A stretch of DNA of 64,000 nt from Pseudomonadales bacterium (GTDB lineage Bacteria > Pseudomonadota > Gammaproteobacteria > Pseudomonadales > Ketobacteraceae), in contig PAPM01000039.1 in assembly GCA_002708905.1 (NCBI GenBank), positions 186,001 to 250,000 on the forward strand, in the 5' to 3' direction. The number at the start of each line of letters is the position of its first letter. Within the stretch, counting starts at the first letter, position 1. Positions 62,703 through 64,000 of the stretch are shown here, piece by piece. The notes under the pieces are model-generated. The model was given only the letters and a program-made list of their open reading frames with translations. It made no database searches and was not told the origin of the DNA. Both the position numbers and the translations under genes were made by a program.

Positions 62703-64000
62703 TCAATGAAAATCCCGCGACCGGGTGTCCAGTTCCCCCAGCAGGCAGCTCATATCTTCCAGGTGCCCCGCGATCACATGAATCACATCCCCTTCCCGTT
62801 CCAGCACGCCTTTCACACACAGCAGCCGCGCCTGCAACACCTCGGCACGGAAACGCTCCACCCGATCACGCCATACCACGATATTGCTGTTGCCGGTTTC
62901 ATCTTCCAGGGTCATGAACACCACACCGCTGGCTGTGCCCGGACGTTGGCGGCCGGTGACGATACCGGCAATGCGGACGAAACGCTTGTGGTTCAGTGCC
63001 GCCAGATCCCTGTGGCGTTTGCAGCCCCGCAGGGCGGGATGGCTGCGCAGTAGCGCCATGGGGTGGCGGCCGAGGGTGAGGCCGGTACTCTGGTAATCCT
63101 CCAGCAGGTTTTGCGCTTCGCTCGGTGCCGGCAGTTGTACCGCTGTCTCCAGCTGTTGTTCCTGCAGCAACAGGGGTGATTCCCGTTGCAGGCCCCGGGC
63201 ATCCCAGCGGGCCTGAAAGCGGTGGGCGCTGAAGGATTGCAATGCATTGGCGTGAGCGAGAGCGTCCATGTCTTTCTTGTTAAGGCGACAGCGGCGGGTC
63301 AGATCCGCCAGGGATTGAAACGGCTGCTGTGTGCGTTGCTGCAGCAATAGGTCGGCACCGGCGCGGGACAGGTTGGATACCAGACACAGTCCCAGCCGAA
63401 TGGCCGGCTGTTGTTGCGGATGCCGTTGCATGGCATCGGTTTCCAACCTGTGCTCCCACTGGCTGTATTGCACATCCACCGGACGCACGTCGATATTGTG
63501 GCGTTTCACATCCTGTATCAACTGCGATGGGGAATAAAAACCCATGGGCTGGGCGTTGAGCAAGCTGCAACAGAACGCCGCCGGTTCGTGACATTTCAGC
63601 CAGGCCGACACATACACCAGCAGGGCGAAACTGGCGGCATGGGATTCGGGAAATCCGTATTCACCAAAACCACGGATCTGGGAAATGATGTGCTGGATAA
63701 AATCATCGGAATAGCCGTTTTCACGCATACCCGCGCTGAGCTTGGCTTCATGGGGACCTAATCCGCCCTTGCGCTTCCAGGCGGCCATGGCACGCCGCAG
63801 CTGATCGGCTTCACCACCGCTGAAATTGGCGGCCACCATGGCCAGGGCAATCACCTGTTCCTGAAAAATCGGAATGCCCAGGGTGCGTTCCAGGACGGGC
63901 TTGAGTGCGTCGGATTCGTAATGCACCAGCTGCGGATTCTGACGTCGTTGCAGGTACGGATGCACCATGTCGCCCTGGATCGGGCCGGGCCGCACAATGG
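62703..64000 (-). CDS. dnaE2: Error-prone DNA polymerase III alpha subunit DnaE2, C-terminal part
   Basis: The window holds the last 432 or so residues; the gene continues past the right edge. Segments typical of DnaE2 and DnaE are V-R-P-G-P-I-Q-G-D-M-V-H-P-Y, G-I-P-I-F-Q-E-Q-V-I, G-G-E-A-D-Q-L-R-R-A-M-A and G-F-P-E-S-H-A-A-S-F-A, followed by helix-hairpin-helix and an OB domain (F-V-R-I-A-G-I-V-T-G-R-Q-R-P, F-M-T-L-E-D-E-T-G). DnaE2 is SOS-inducible and works with ImuA/ImuB, which would normally lie beyond the edge. Pattern and length of the C-terminus favour DnaE2 over replicative DnaE. Confidence 0.9.
   Translation of the reverse strand, partial: IVRPGPIQGDMVHPYLQRRQNPQLVHYESDALKPVLERTLGIPIFQEQVIALAMVAANFSGGEADQLRRAMAAWKRKGGLGPHEAKLSAGMRENGYSDDFIQHIISQIRGFGEYGFPESHAASFALLVYVSAWLKCHEPAAFCCSLLNAQPMGFYSPSQLIQDVKRHNIDVRPVDVQYSQWEHRLETDAMQRHPQQQPAIRLGLCLVSNLSRAGADLLLQQRTQQPFQSLADLTRRCRLNKKDMDALAHANALQSFSAHRFQARWDARGLQRESPLLLQEQQLETAVQLPAPSEAQNLLEDYQSTGLTLGRHPMALLRSHPALRGCKRHRDLAALNHKRFVRIAGIVTGRQRPGTASGVVFMTLEDETGNSNIVVWRDRVERFRAEVLQARLLCVKGVLEREGDVIHVIAGHLEDMSCLLGELDTRSRDFH

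Noticed and set aside
1-64000. CRISPR arrays, tRNA, rRNA and tRNA-linked attachment sites
   Set aside because: No regularly spaced repeats, no cloverleaf-like sequence and no rRNA-like stretches were recognised; the island target is a protein gene.

Overview
The window reads as a chromosomal segment of a free-living, probably aquatic or oil-associated Gammaproteobacterium. The host genes are moderately GC-rich. They include several glutathione-S-transferase (GST)-like genes, an MpaB/DUF2236 oxygenase, HrpB, an MltB-type transglycosylase, DnaE2, a MalT-like LuxR regulator and c-type cytochrome genes. The gene mix recalls Alcanivorax/Ketobacter-like lineages, but no rRNA or taxonomic marker is present, so that is only an impression. 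No tRNA, rRNA or CRISPR array was seen.

Layout. 1-2.9 kb: host genes (a cut-off lipoprotein, a PmpA/PmpB-like YeeE/YedE pair, a CdiI-like immunity gene behind a GST). 2.9-22.3 kb: a host flavodoxin-family gene is split in two by an integrated element of about 18.9 kb. The element starts with four overlapping genes encoding three large tyrosine-recombinase-type proteins and a small coiled-coil protein, which matches the ginABCD operon of GInt genomic islands. Behind it come an IS481-family insertion sequence, a leftward defence operon (HTH protein, MmeI-like methyltransferase with a frameshift, helicase, GIY-YIG protein, TrlF-like PHP/ATPase), an orphan Xre/ParS-type antitoxin between two 22-bp repeats, and an intact flavodoxin gene homologous to the one the island disrupts. 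The island therefore appears to carry a replacement for its own target gene.

22.3-25.2 kb: a leftward bufferin operon (BufA1 metallophore precursor, BufB MNIO/DUF692 enzyme, BufC/DUF2063 partner) continuing into an ECF sigma factor and a membrane anti-sigma. 25.5-30 kb: GST, MOSC protein, two [2Fe-2S] ferredoxins (the second like the Shethna FeSII protein), a small cytochrome c and a coniferyl-type aldehyde dehydrogenase. 30-42.6 kb: four-PAS chemoreceptor, YgiQ radical SAM protein, two unrecognised exported proteins, DHH phosphoesterase, FAX-type GST, HrpB helicase and MpaB-like oxygenase. 42.6-50.7 kb: two 7TMR-DISM/GGDEF diguanylate cyclases flank an M61 peptidase and an M23/MltB peptidoglycan pair. 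50.7-58.6 kb: small hypotheticals, an MFS transporter, a DEDD exonuclease, a second ECF sigma/anti-sigma pair and a MalT-like LuxR regulator. 58.7-64 kb: a divergent diheme cytochrome lipoprotein, a truncated haemoglobin behind an FNR/Anr-type box, a lipoprotein, and the C-terminal part of DnaE2 running off the right edge.

How it fits together. The island combines mobility, target-gene rescue and anti-phage functions. The host flanks are mostly stress and metal handling, c-di-GMP signalling and cell-wall turnover. The ideas most worth testing are the target-gene replacement by the island, the homopolymer frameshift in the methyltransferase, the hairpin over the IS481 transposase start, and the diheme lipoprotein paired with the MalT-like regulator.
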